A stretch of 64,000 bases of DNA, taken from NCBI GenBank assembly GCA_049840595.1, contig JASGKO010000006.1:1-64000 (forward strand), written 5' to 3'. This document shows, one piece after another, positions 63,557 through 64,000 of the stretch. Under the pieces are notes generated by a model. That model made no database searches. It was given only the letters and a program-made list of their open reading frames with translations, and was not told the DNA's origin. This stretch comes from JASGKO01 sp049840595. GTDB lineage: Bacteria > Verrucomicrobiota > Verrucomicrobiia > Chthoniobacterales > Chthoniobacteraceae. Numbering within the stretch: position 1 is the stretch's first letter; each line of letters opens with the position of its first letter. The translations under genes were made by a program, and so were the position numbers.

Positions 63557-64000
63557 TGAAAGCCCGCTCCTCCACCCCGCGCGTGCGAACTGGTGCTGGC
63601 GATCGATCTCGGCACCTCGTCCACCCGCACCGCGCTTTTCGATCTCCGGGGGCGCCGCCTGCTGGAATCCACCGCGCAGCACGGCTATCCCTTGCTCACC
63701 ACGCCCGAGGGCGGGGCGGAGCTCGATCCGCGCGTGCTGGAAAAGACCCTGCACCGCTGCCTGCGCGAAACGCTGAAGCATGCCGACGGCGCCCGGATTA
63801 CCGCCGTCGGCGGCTCGTGCTTCTGGCATAGCATGATCGGGGTGAACGAGCGCAACGAACCGCTGACCCCGGTTTACACCTGGGCCGATTCCCGCTGCCG
63901 CGAGGATGCCGCCCGTCTGCGCGAAAAGTTCTCCGAGAAAAAAGTCCACGCCCGCACCGGCTGCATGCTGCGCGCCTCCTTCTGGCCCGCGCGGCTCGCG
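63556..64000 (+). CDS. FGGY-family carbohydrate kinase, 5' part, one frameshift
   Basis: Kinase of the xylulokinase/gluconokinase family, cut by the window end. The ATP-binding N-terminus LVLAIDLGTSSTRTALFD and the substrate-side segment VGGSCFWHSMIGVNERNEPL, TPVYTWADSRCREDAARL are clear. The frame breaks near 63,590 just after MKARSSTPRVR, so the start ATG 63,556 (overlapping the racemase stop as TGATG) and the body are in different frames. Sugar or sugar acid not determinable; context favours a sugar acid such as gluconate. Confidence 0.85.

Noticed and set aside
1..64000. tRNA or rRNA genes
   Set aside because: The larger intergenic stretches were scanned by eye for acceptor-CCA and T-loop (GTTCGAATC-like) signatures and none was found; a tRNA search tool would be needed to exclude them fully.

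Overview
The window is a GC-rich bacterial chromosome segment. The mix of genes (GlpX-type fructose bisphosphatase, Deg-family protease pair, formylglycine-generating-enzyme-like domain, SGNH esterase, PIG-L deacetylase, hybrid kinases) and the abundant short dispersed palindromic repeats suit a soil or aquatic member of the Verrucomicrobiota. This assignment is inference; no rRNA or tRNA gene is visible and no CRISPR array was seen.

Layout. 1-9.7 kb is a self-contained organosulfur locus: ssuD/msuD, ssuE/msuE and sfnG on the minus strand, divergent from a branched-chain-amino-acid-type ABC transporter (livGHMKF order) and an SfnB/MsuC-like flavoprotein on the plus strand. Together the enzymes can account for every step from dimethyl sulfone to sulfite. 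10-16 kb holds a short chemoreceptor, glnD and pgi. 16-24 kb holds cell-envelope and unknown genes, an L,D-transpeptidase, an ECF sigma factor cluster, a group of three MITE-like elements, and an exported ClpP-like protease. 24-31 kb has nnr, an amidase, a remarkable receiver/pseudokinase/FGE-like membrane protein, and ychF. 31-39 kb has a Deg protease overlapping its apparently inactive paralogue, membrane proteins, a GNAT acetyltransferase and comEC. 39-47 kb carries msrA, ridA, pyrE, glpX, an aldo/keto reductase, an NlpC/P60 lipoprotein and a glycosyltransferase/PIG-L pair. 47-58 kb carries a two-component system, glyS, a Phd/VapC toxin-antitoxin pair with a clear operator, an M42 peptidase, a lipase/glycosidase pair, dnaB and rplI. 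58-64 kb carries a hybrid histidine kinase with a coupled response regulator, and a LarA-family racemase followed by an FGGY sugar kinase that runs off the end.

Sequence quality. Single-base frameshifts interrupt many genes, including ones that must be functional in a living cell (dnaB, glyS, pyrE, rather probably pgi). They are very dense in sfnG and livG-livH-livM (about 1.6-6.1 kb), where livM also has three in-frame stops. I therefore treat most frameshifts as probable sequencing or assembly errors, and give gene spans that join the frames. Two apparent gene fusions (sigma factor with membrane protein; GNAT with ComEC) are explained the same way.

Genes are tightly packed, with many ATGA-type overlaps that suggest translational coupling (livG/livH, Deg pair, membrane protein/GNAT, glycosyltransferase/deacetylase, hybrid kinase/regulator, racemase/kinase).
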